From positions 62,001 to 126,000 of the forward strand of contig NZ_SDLI01000010.1 of the NCBI RefSeq assembly GCF_004123195.1: a stretch of 64,000 bases of DNA. Reading direction: 5' to 3'. Positions 26,771-35,000 of the stretch are shown in pieces. Position 1 is the stretch's first letter. Each line of letters starts with the position of its first letter. A program made the position numbers and the translations under genes. Below the pieces are notes generated by a model. It had not been told where the DNA came from, did no database searches, and saw only the letters and a program-made list of their open reading frames with translations. The DNA is from Ammoniphilus sp. CFH 90114 (GTDB lineage: Bacteria; Bacillota; Bacilli; Aneurinibacillales; RAOX-1).

Positions 26771-27171
26771 CCTATGATCGCTCCTACATAACCTAATAAC
26801 GTTCCTAACACAAGTCCACCTAAAACCTCTATCTTCGTATGTCCTTGCGATTCACGCAGCGCTTTCGCCGGCGCAGCCAGCACATTGATGTGCTTCGCGT
26901 GCTCTCCAAGGGCTCTGCGAATGCCTGTAGCATCGATAATGGTAATCATGAGAAAAGCAACTCCTAAAGAAAAAAGAGGGGTGTCGAACCCTTCCTTAAA
27001 CCCGATTAACATCACGGCTGAGCTGACCACAGCGGTATGCGTGCTGGGAAAACCTCCGTTCCCGATGCGACTTTTGGCTTCTTTCCCAAAACGAACATAA
27101 TGAATCGCAAATTTCAAACATCCCGAGCAGAGCCAGGCGATGACAGGCATAAGAGGATAAATAGTACTCAT
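26767..27171 (-). CDS. Divergent PAP2-family phosphatase (YuiD-like)
   Basis: A 134-residue membrane protein with about four hydrophobic segments. It shows the family signature GGFPSTHTAVVSSAVMLIG, then IDATGIRRALGEHA and LRESQGHTKIEVLGG, which carry the phosphatase-type H and R residues. In the operon context it is the natural candidate to remove the 5-phosphate from polyprenylphosphoryl-5-phosphoribose, the job proposed for Rv3807c in M. tuberculosis. ATG 27171 overlaps the previous stop (ATGA) and has GGGAAGAG upstream. A longer frame to 27249 would lie inside the preceding gene. Confidence 0.82.
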   Translation of the reverse strand: MSTIYPLMPVIAWLCSGCLKFAIHYVRFGKEAKSRIGNGGFPSTHTAVVSSAVMLIGFKEGFDTPLFSLGVAFLMITIIDATGIRRALGEHAKHINVLAAPAKALRESQGHTKIEVLGGLVLGTLLGYVGAIIG

Positions 27172-28124
27172 AGGCTCTTCCCTTCTATTCTTAATAATTT
27201 TCGACTGCTTACGATCAGAGTCGCTACACCTAAAAATACGCCGAACCATAAAGTTCCAAATCTCCCTAGCAGGGTAGCAGCAACCGCATCGCCTTTTTCC
27301 ACTCCTAAGGTCATTAAGATGCCTACCATGCTCGTTTCAGCGGCACCTAATCCTCCTGGCAGCATGGAGATGGCTCCCGCAATGGAAGAAAAGGAGAACG
27401 AGAAAACGGCATCCAACAGTCCTAAGGAAATGCCCAATCCTTTAAAAACCCAATACAAGGAAATGCATTCCAAAAACCAAGACACCACACTAATCAGGGT
27501 TGCTAAACTAAGGATCCGCCAATGAAATAAAGTATAAGAGCTCTCGTAGAACACCTCGAGTTTTTCCGCTAGTTTTAGAAGCTTCTTCACCTGTTTCAGC
27601 TTACTGAGCATCCACAACGTCAATCCCCTAGATTGAATGATCAATATGAGGGCCAGCAAGAAAAGAAGCGTCCCTCCGAGCACATAATATCCATAGGAAA
27701 ATCGGCTCACGCCAATCGAAGCCAGGAGGACCATGGCCAACAGGTCCGTCGATCGCTCAGCTAACACAATAGGAGCAGTTCGTGCGATGTCGATTTGGTG
27801 CATTCTTTTCAGCAAAAAGGACTTCAGGACTTCCCCCGCTTTTCCCGGCGTAATGGACATCGAAAAACCACTTAAAAAGACGAGAACACTATCCTTTAAG
27901 GAGAGGTAAACGCCAATACTTCGAATATATAATTGCCATTTCGCGAAGCGAAAAAGATATCCTACAAAAGTAAACGAAAAAATAAGCAATAGATAAGGCC
28001 AGCCCAGCTTGGAGAAGCTGCTCCCCAAAGCGCTGACATCTCCCCAGACCGCAATCCCAATCATCACGAGCAATCCAAAGAAAAAGCCAATCCATACTCT
28101 TTTTATCAACCGTTCTAGATCCAT
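27168..28124 (-). CDS. YbhN/AglD-like (LPG synthase TM domain) membrane protein
   Basis: A 318-residue polytopic protein with about eight hydrophobic segments. Motifs are ITPGKAGEVLKSFLLK, VLAERSTDLLAM and the C-terminal LPGGLGAAETSMVGIL, as in the LPG_synthase_TM/UPF0104 family. Members act as lysyl-lipid flippase domains (MprF) or in archaeal lipid-linked sugar handling (AglD). Between the prenyl transferase and phosphatase genes, a role in moving the lipid-linked pentose across the membrane is plausible; this is inference. AAGGAAGG precedes ATG 28124. The UbiA-type gene ends 11 nt upstream. Confidence 0.82.
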   Translation of the reverse strand: MDLERLIKRVWIGFFFGLLVMIGIAVWGDVSALGSSFSKLGWPYLLLIFSFTFVGYLFRFAKWQLYIRSIGVYLSLKDSVLVFLSGFSMSITPGKAGEVLKSFLLKRMHQIDIARTAPIVLAERSTDLLAMVLLASIGVSRFSYGYYVLGGTLLFLLALILIIQSRGLTLWMLSKLKQVKKLLKLAEKLEVFYESSYTLFHWRILSLATLISVVSWFLECISLYWVFKGLGISLGLLDAVFSFSFSSIAGAISMLPGGLGAAETSMVGILMTLGVEKGDAVAATLLGRFGTLWFGVFLGVATLIVSSRKLLRIEGKSL

Positions 28125-28135
28125 GGGCCTTCCTT

Positions 28136-29023
28136 TTATTGAAAGTAAATTTTAATAATCATGACCGATAAACCAAATAATACGACTGTACCCAAGATAT
28201 GCTTGTCATCGAGCAATACTTTTTCCGGGCTGCCTCCGCCTTCCTTCATATGCACTAAATAAAGATAACGAAAAATTCCATACAGTACAAAGGGAATTGT
28301 CCACATCATATAGGTGTTCGGACCCGTTGTGGCCGCATATAAAGAATAGCTCATAATCGTGGCAGATGTCACGATGGAGATCATCTGATCGAGTAAGCCT
28401 GTAGAATAATGCTCCAGCACTCTCCGCTGTTTGAGCTTGTCCCCGCTAAACAGCTCCAGCTCATGCCTTCTCTTGCTCAGGGCAAGGAATAACGCCAGAA
28501 GCATCGTGCACAGAATAAACCAAGCCGTCATATGTACTTCGATGACAATCGCTCCAGAAAAACCGCGCAACACAAATCCCAAGGCAATAATCATCACATC
28601 GACGATGACGACATGCTTAAGGGATATAGAATAAAAAACATTTACAACAAAATAAATGATGAGGACTGCTGCAAAGAGCGGCTCGACCAAGTAAGCTATA
28701 AGGAGAGAAGACAATAGAAGAAACACTCCGATGAATATCGCAGTCCTTATACTTAGAGCACCCGAAGCGATCGGCCGTTTCGATTTCTCGGGATGAAGCC
28801 GATCCTTCTCCACATCCATAATGTCGTTTAGGATATATACGGTACTTGCTGTAAAACAAAAGCAGATAAAGGCGAGCAGAGTCACAGTTACCGCTTGAAT
28901 ATCAATAAATTTTTCGGCAAAAACAGGGGCGGCGAAAACGAGCAGATTCTTCGTCCATTGCTTTGGCCTTAGTTGTTGGATGATCGCTTTCAGGTTTCTT
29001 ACTCCTTTCAGTTTTGTAGACAT
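28136..29023 (-). CDS. UbiA-family polyprenyl-phosphate phosphoribosyltransferase (DPPR synthase-like)
   Basis: A 295-residue membrane enzyme with about eight hydrophobic segments. LRPKQWTKNLLVFAAPVF (18-35), the Asp motif NDIMDVEKDR (66-75), HPEKSKRPIASG, LSKRRHEL and the late SPEKVLLDDKHIL match the DPPR synthase branch (Rv3806c type) rather than the quinone branch. It would join PRPP to a polyprenyl phosphate, probably undecaprenyl here. The start is unusual: ATG 29023 has no ribosome site and coincides with the predicted transcription start. AAAGGAG lies inside the frame 8 nt before CTG 28993, so initiation may be leaderless or at CTG (285 residues). It is the first gene of the five-gene operon. 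Confidence 0.85.
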   Translation of the reverse strand: MSTKLKGVRNLKAIIQQLRPKQWTKNLLVFAAPVFAEKFIDIQAVTVTLLAFICFCFTASTVYILNDIMDVEKDRLHPEKSKRPIASGALSIRTAIFIGVFLLLSSLLIAYLVEPLFAAVLIIYFVVNVFYSISLKHVVIVDVMIIALGFVLRGFSGAIVIEVHMTAWFILCTMLLALFLALSKRRHELELFSGDKLKQRRVLEHYSTGLLDQMISIVTSATIMSYSLYAATTGPNTYMMWTIPFVLYGIFRYLYLVHMKEGGGSPEKVLLDDKHILGTVVLFGLSVMIIKIYFQ

Positions 29024-29030
29024 TATTGTG

Positions 29031-29058
29031 ATTGTAGCATAATTTTTCTATACGGCAA
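29031..29058 (-). promoter_or_regulatory. Promoter of the polyprenyl-phosphoryl-pentose operon
   Basis: On the minus strand TTGCCG (29053-29058) and TACAAT (29031-29036) are 16 bp apart. The predicted start falls at 29023-29024, on the ATG itself. The -35 box lies in the tail of the upstream terminator. Confidence 0.6.
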
Positions 29059-29095
29059 AAGAAAAGAAGAAGCTCTTCTGTCAAAAAGAGCTTCT
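29055..29095 (-). terminator. Terminator of the first SLH gene
   Basis: AGAAGCTCTT (29068-29077) and AAGAGCTTCT (29086-29095) form a perfect 10-bp stem with an 8-nt loop. On the minus strand it is followed by TCTTTTCTTTTG. Confidence 0.8.
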
Positions 29096-29104
29096 CCCTA
29101 TTAA

Positions 29105-30931
29105 TTAGTTTACAATATTTACTTTTACCGTATACTCAGTAACCTTAGAAGCATCCTTTGTATTGGTTAACTTCACTTTAATGATCATTGTTCCATCAAC
29201 GAATGGAGCAAAATTTCCGGCTGCTACCCCGCCATCAAATCCAGTCAAACCAAACATCTCTAAAAGGTTGATACGCTCAGAACCAGCTGGCATCGTTTCC
29301 TTTAACTCAGGACGATATATCCTGATCAAATCCAAAATACTGGTGGTTCCGTCTTTTCTTAAGACATCTACAATTTCTACTTCACTTTCGGTATTCAAAT
29401 TTAGATTTAGATATTCAATTTTGGTGGTCTTGCTTACATCAAAATGGGTACCATCATCGGAAGAAGCTCCTGGGACAGAGAAGGTTGCAGAAGGAGTGAC
29501 CTGTTCCACAACTCCAGAGCCTGGTGCTCCGCCACCGCCTCCTCCACCGCCGCCTGCAGGAACCTGAGCTTGAGTTGCCTTAGCTTCCACTCCAGCAATG
29601 AATGCCGTTATCGCTTCAGCAAGGTTCAAGGTGCCTGGCTGCTGTTCCACCGTAACGCCATTCACCTCGATGTTAGCTTTATCGATGGACCCTTTCCCAG
29701 TAACTTTTACAGGAGCTTTAATTGTTAAGTTTGCTACATTAGTCTGTTCAGCAAGGTTTATTAGCGACCCTTTGGCTGCTTCATTCACTGTGAAATTCGT
29801 CACTGAACCCTTTACTAGATCTAGGCTGATATTAGATGCATTGAGAACCAGCACCTCGAATGTCCCATTAAGCGTGACAACAGATTGAGCGACAACCTTA
29901 TCGCTGATGGTTACTTGTGTAAACCCTCCTGCTGATAGCTCTGCCTCTTCTAGTTTGGCACCCGACTCAAGGGTAACGTTTTCGATATTCGTTTTTCCCT
30001 TAGCAAGAAGACGCACGGCACCATTCTTTTTGTTAACGGTCACGTTCTCCAAGAGAGAATCTATCAGCGTAATACTGTTAGCTCCGCCACCCTGAACAAG
30101 AACATTTCCTTGAACGGTTACGTTTTGCAACACGACTTCTCCTTCACCTATACCCTCAGCTAAATAAAGGTCCCCTTTAACCACAAGGTTTTGCAGGGTT
30201 ACTCCTGCCTTAGTAACGGATACATCGCCATTCACTGTTTCAGAGCCAGTCTGCGGTCCATAGGTTCCCGCCTCATCATAGGTGACATTTGTATTAGTTT
30301 TTACTAATACTAATCCTTGAAGGGTTGCAATGGCTTCTGCACGGGTAATAGACCTTGTTGGCTGGAAGGTTTGATCCGGGTATCCCTTCATAAATCCTTG
30401 TGCAACCACAGCTTGAATTACGTTTTTACTCCAAGTTGGAGTCTTGGAATCATCCTGAAAACGATCTATATTATTGAGGCTTACTGATGTATCAAGTTTC
30501 GCCATCTTAGCAATCATGGCAGCTACTTCTTGACGCGTGACAGGGTTTTGCGGGCGAATAGTCCCATCATTGTATCCGGAAATATACCCGGCAGCATGAG
30601 CCTTGCTTACCTCATCCTTAAACCATGCAGAGGCTGAGACATCGCCAAATGATTGCGTAGACTTTTCCGAGTATCCAAGGGCCTTATTGGCAAGCGTCAT
30701 GAATTCCGCCCGGGTAATACTGTTATTCGGCTTGAAGGTCTGATCCTTATACCCGCTGGCTAATCCTTGATTTATCCATTGTTCAATCGTACTTTGTGCC
30801 CAGTGTCCTTGAATATCGGTTAATGCCTTGCTCTCCGCTGACACTGACGAAGAATATCCTGGAACAAGCAGGCTCAAGCTCAACAAGAAGCCGCTCGCTA
30901 ACGATAAATGCTTATAACTTCTTTTCTTCAT
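29105..30931 (-). CDS. SLH-domain surface protein with beta-repeat region
   Basis: A 608-residue exported protein. Signal peptide ~1-32 (SSVSA end). Three S-layer homology domains span ~36-200 (DIQGHWAQSTIEQWINQGL, ITRAEF, ITRAEA), which bind pyruvylated wall polymer. Residues ~210-455 are short beta-repeats (VTLQNLVVKGDLYLAEGIGEGEV) of the right-handed-helix type. A glycine run lies near 458-470. The last ~125 residues form a domain also found twice in the 2579-residue protein nearby. ATG 30931 follows AGGGGGAT; an ATG nine codons earlier has no site. It is a paralogue of 39915-42422. Likely an S-layer-associated structural protein. Confidence 0.88.
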   Translation of the reverse strand: MKKRSYKHLSLASGFLLSLSLLVPGYSSSVSAESKALTDIQGHWAQSTIEQWINQGLASGYKDQTFKPNNSITRAEFMTLANKALGYSEKSTQSFGDVSASAWFKDEVSKAHAAGYISGYNDGTIRPQNPVTRQEVAAMIAKMAKLDTSVSLNNIDRFQDDSKTPTWSKNVIQAVVAQGFMKGYPDQTFQPTRSITRAEAIATLQGLVLVKTNTNVTYDEAGTYGPQTGSETVNGDVSVTKAGVTLQNLVVKGDLYLAEGIGEGEVVLQNVTVQGNVLVQGGGANSITLIDSLLENVTVNKKNGAVRLLAKGKTNIENVTLESGAKLEEAELSAGGFTQVTISDKVVAQSVVTLNGTFEVLVLNASNISLDLVKGSVTNFTVNEAAKGSLINLAEQTNVANLTIKAPVKVTGKGSIDKANIEVNGVTVEQQPGTLNLAEAITAFIAGVEAKATQAQVPAGGGGGGGGGAPGSGVVEQVTPSATFSVPGASSDDGTHFDVSKTTKIEYLNLNLNTESEVEIVDVLRKDGTTSILDLIRIYRPELKETMPAGSERINLLEMFGLTGFDGGVAAGNFAPFVDGTMIIKVKLTNTKDASKVTEYTVKVNIVN

Positions 30932-31039
30932 CACATTATCCCCCTGGTATGTATTCATTAAAACAGAACGCTACTCCTATTCTCTCATCCTATCATAATG
31001 GCAATAATCTACTATATCAAACTCTTTCTAATTGGCAAA

Positions 31040-31972
31040 TTAAACCATGCAATTAAAACCTATTAGATACACTTCCCAACGGCTGACATCGTCAGTCGAT
31101 CCTTTTATTAAGCTTTTAGGAAAAATTACTCTCCAAGGTTTTGCACAACCTGAGTCAACCCGAAGAGGATCTATACGAAAGGAACCTGTAGCCACCGTTT
31201 GCCCACTTTCATTCTTCAAGCCAACGGTCATTTCTTGCAAGCTAAGACTACTCTTTCTATGATTTCGGATAAAGAGCAAGACACTGAGTGCATCATCACT
31301 TACTTTCTTCAGTTCAATGCCTACGATATCCACCTTACCCTTCATTAGAGGGGGAGAATCTATTAAACGCTTACTTAGAGCCTCCTTAGCTTTATCAGAA
31401 AGGTGATCTTTCCAACTTTCGTCAATTTGCAATTTTAATTTGTGAGCAGGTTCGTCATAGAAGATTATTCTCCAGCGTTCTAAAGAGGCATGATAATTAA
31501 TCACATTTTCTTCTAGGAATACAAAGCGCCACGGGCGATCCGAAAAAGGAGGAATCTCCCCAAGATCACCTAGTAGAAAAGCTTGCTTAGCAACGATCGT
31601 ATCATCCGCCCCGACAATAGCTAAGGTAATCTTTTCGAATCGTACTGGACGCTTAAGACGGTTGCGAATAAATCCATGAACAGCAAGACCATTGGGATGG
31701 GCCTCCAACTGATAGCCTGCAATAGCGACATTTCCAGGTTGGACTTCGGGTAGTGAAACATGTGTATAGCTTAGTATGTATCTCTGTTCATCGTCCATTG
31801 CCTTTTCCCAAGTTTCGTGAAGAGAAAGCTTTCCCGTCTGAGAACATACCTCTTTCTTTTCCTCGTTCATGATAACCATGTTTAGTTGTTGAACTTCCCC
31901 TTCAGAAAGCATTGACTCTTCTGATGTGTCCTTTGGAATGAAATTAAAAAGCTTCTTGAGCCTTAAAAGCAC
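31040..31972 (-). CDS. slaP: S-layer assembly protein, SLAP-domain (SlaP-like)
   Basis: A 310-residue protein without signal peptide, resembling the accessory Sec system S-layer assembly protein of the B. anthracis group. Two copies of the SLAP duplicated domain are visible: ~60-145 (GLAVHGFIRNRLKRPVRFEK, PFSDRPWRFVF) and ~205-300 (LSVLLFIRNHRKSSLSLQEM, GCAKPWRVIFP). In B. anthracis SlaP works with SecA2 to export S-layer proteins; no secA2 is in this window. The start is GTG 31972, with AAAGGAG exactly 7 nt upstream. The longer open frame (to 32059) runs through the terminator of the giant gene and is rejected. It sits directly downstream of that gene. Confidence 0.8.
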   Translation of the reverse strand: MLLRLKKLFNFIPKDTSEESMLSEGEVQQLNMVIMNEEKKEVCSQTGKLSLHETWEKAMDDEQRYILSYTHVSLPEVQPGNVAIAGYQLEAHPNGLAVHGFIRNRLKRPVRFEKITLAIVGADDTIVAKQAFLLGDLGEIPPFSDRPWRFVFLEENVINYHASLERWRIIFYDEPAHKLKLQIDESWKDHLSDKAKEALSKRLIDSPPLMKGKVDIVGIELKKVSDDALSVLLFIRNHRKSSLSLQEMTVGLKNESGQTVATGSFRIDPLRVDSGCAKPWRVIFPKSLIKGSTDDVSRWEVYLIGFNCMV

Positions 31973-32020
31973 GCTTTTTCTCCTTTCAGGGTTTTCTCTA
32001 GCATACCTTATCCCCTTGGT

Positions 32021-32051
32021 TAAGAGAAGAGCCAACCTCTCGGTTGGCTCT
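32021..32051 (-). terminator. Terminator of the 2579-residue protein gene
   Basis: AGAGCCAACC (32028-32037) and GGTTGGCTCT (32042-32051) form a perfect 10-bp stem with a 4-nt loop. The tail on the minus strand (TCTCTTAACC) is weak, so read-through into slaP is likely. Confidence 0.6.
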
Positions 32052-32059
32052 GAATACAA

Positions 32060-35000
32060 TTATTCAACTACTTCCTCTTCACTTATCACAAGTACCTCTT
32101 CAGAATCCGCATCATCTTCAGGAACTGCGATTAAGGATGGATCAAGCTGTTCTTCCGATTGGATAGGTTCCTGTAAAGGTTCTCCTGTTGTTTCAGGTTG
32201 GGACTCACCCTCGGTAGGTACTTCTGTTCCCTCTTCTACAGGCTCAGGCAGCACCTCTCCTTCAGCAGGAGTTTCCGTCCCCTCTTCAGTAGGCTCAGGT
32301 TCTACCTCACCTTCAGCAGGGGCTTCCGTTCCCTCGTCTACAGGCTCAGGCAGCACCTCTCCTTCAGCAGGAGTTTCCGTCCCCTCTTCAGTAGGCGTCT
32401 GGTCCTGTGGAGCACCCTCTTGGTCTGCTTCAGGTTGTTGTACTTCCCCTGTTGCTGGAGCCGTTCCGATTGTTCCATCAAGTCCATGAAGCGGATCTAA
32501 CGGCTGTTCTTCAGGTTCAATGTATCCGGTAATAGCCCTCTTAAGAACCTTCAAGCTCGATTCGATTTTATCTTTAAGCTCCATCTGCTCAGAATCATCA
32601 TACAACCATTGTTGAAGTCCATTTATTAATTGATTGAGGTCGTTTCGATCAAGACCATAGAAGCTATCGGCTGTCCCTAACGTTGCAGAGAACGCAGCCT
32701 CGAAGCTCTGAGCATCGAATGTCCCTTGATTCTTAACGTTCTTCACAAAATCAGTCAAGAAATAAAGAGCATCGGTAGCATTTAAATTGTGGGCTTCTAG
32801 CATTGGAACATACTTATCTATAATGGTGGTTTGCAAGTCTACCACATCTTGAATCGTCATAATCTGACCGGCCAATAGAAGAAGCTCTGCTGTCAGATTC
32901 ACTTGATCATCCGCTCTAATCGGTCCATCAGAAAGGTCTACCTTATCCCTAACAATCTGAATTAATTCTTCACGAAGGGCGGTATCATTACGGAAGATGT
33001 CATTGAGATCCCGAATTTGTTGTTTCTCCTCAGATGACAAGTCTGACTTCAGCATCTCTGCAAATTCAACAAGGTCCTGGTAAAGACCGTTCCAGTCAGC
33101 CATTATAGTATACTTCTCTTGCATTACTCTGCTTACATTTCCAGCTGCATCGACAGCAATGGCCCGAAGCAACGTATTGCGTTCTATTATAATTGGATGG
33201 CTGTAAACTAAGGACTCCATAGTTGGTTCCGAACCATCTAGCGTGTAATAAATTGCTGCTCCTGGTTCAGTGCTAAGTTCCACGGTAACTGAGCCCGTAT
33301 AAGTCGCCCCTGGCTTACTAAACTCTACGCCATGCGGTGGAGTTGTATCCTCACCACTCATGTAGTCATATATAGCACGCTTAACTACCGCCCAGCTGGT
33401 TAATATCTCAGTTTTAATTTCACTGTCTTGAGAACTATCGTACACCCAATCCTTAAGGCCTGCTATCAAGCCGGAAACGTCATTTCTATCTAAGCCATAG
33501 AAGTTCTCGTCTTCCCCAAGTGACTTAATAAATGCCTCTTCAAAAACTATAGAAGAAAGCTCGTCAACCTGGACTAAACTCTTTAGATTACTATAGAAAT
33601 CAGCAGCAAATTGAACCGCTTCAGCCGGATTGACGCCATGCTGGTCAAAGATTGGCAAGTAATAATTCATGACTCTAGCTTGCAATGCTGGGACATCCTC
33701 AACAGTTAAAATCTCACCTGCCAGCTGGACTAATGCTGCCGTTACATCAACCGCTGCATTCGGCTCGACTGGACCATCCGTTAGATCTACACGCTCCCAA
33801 ACGATCTTCGTAATAGCCTGACGTAAAATAGAATCGGTCCGGAACATCTCGTTCAATTCACGAACTTGAGACTTTTCCTCACTGGTTAAGTCCTGCTGGA
33901 GCTTCATAGCATAATGCTCTAAATCGGTATATAGTCCATCCCAATTATGCAACATGACATATCTAGCTTCAGCTACTTCACTGCTGTTTCCTGCAGCGTC
34001 TACGGCAATCGCATTAATTATTGTGCTATCTGAAATCATAATAGCATCTGTATAAACCATGGAGCTCTTCGTTGGCACCGTTCCGTCTAACGTATAGTAA
34101 ATGGTAGCTCCTGGCTCTGCAAATAATTTAACAGAGAATGGCTTGGAGAAATATCCCCCTCCAACACTGAAGGTTACATAGTCAGGCGGATAGATATCCC
34201 CACCCTTAACAAATTCCTCAAACACGGATTTTACAATCACCCAAGTCAAGCGAATATCCTGCTTAAGTTCCTGGTGCTCCGACTCATCTTCAGCCCATGT
34301 CCGCAAACTGAGAGCAAGGTTATGAACATCATCAGCACCTAATCCGTGGAAATGCTGAGCGCCTCCAAGCGCCGCAGAATAAGCACGAGAGATAGCATCA
34401 ATGGTTAAACTATCAGCAATCACTTCTTGTTGAATTTGCTCATATAATCTCGTGATTAGAACCAGGGCATCCAATGCATTCACGCCCTGCTGTTCTAGCA
34501 TCGGAATGTAATGATGGTTGATTCTACCCTTTAACTCATCCACATTCTGTACTGTCATGATCTCGCCGATGAGAAGAACGAGTTCTGTCGCCATGGCTTC
34601 ACGGTTCTCTAGGTTAACCTGCGTGTCTTCACTTTCGCTCAGGTCAACACTGTCTTTCACCAATTGCAGTAGCTCTGCCCTAAGGATAGGATCAGACTTA
34701 AAAGTTTCATTCAGGTCTGCAATTCTCTGCTTTTGCTCTGGAGTCAAGCCATTCATCTTGGCTACAAAGTTCTTTAAATCAGCAAAAAGTTCTGACCAGT
34801 CACCCGTAATAATGTATTGTGCTTCAACCATCTCACTCATATTGCCTTGAGCATCCACGGCAATGGCCTTGATAGTTAAGCTTCGATCGACTCTAATCGG
34901 TCCTGTATAGAGTGTTGCCGTTTCAGGTACTGGATCAGTACCGTCAAGCGTGTAGTAAATAGTTGCTCCTTCAGCGGCTATCAAGGATACTTCTTGAGCT

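Noticed and set aside
31973-32059. N-terminal extension of SlaP from a TTG at 32059
   Set aside because: It is the transcribed terminator hairpin of the giant gene; GTG 31972 has a perfect AAAGGAG.
32060-32150. LPxTG sortase signal at the end of the giant protein
   Set aside because: The C-terminus is acidic, with no LPxTG-like motif, no hydrophobic segment and no basic tail.
32198-32500. Plus-strand frame over the 3' end of the giant gene
   Set aside because: A shadow of the 51-bp repeats in another frame.
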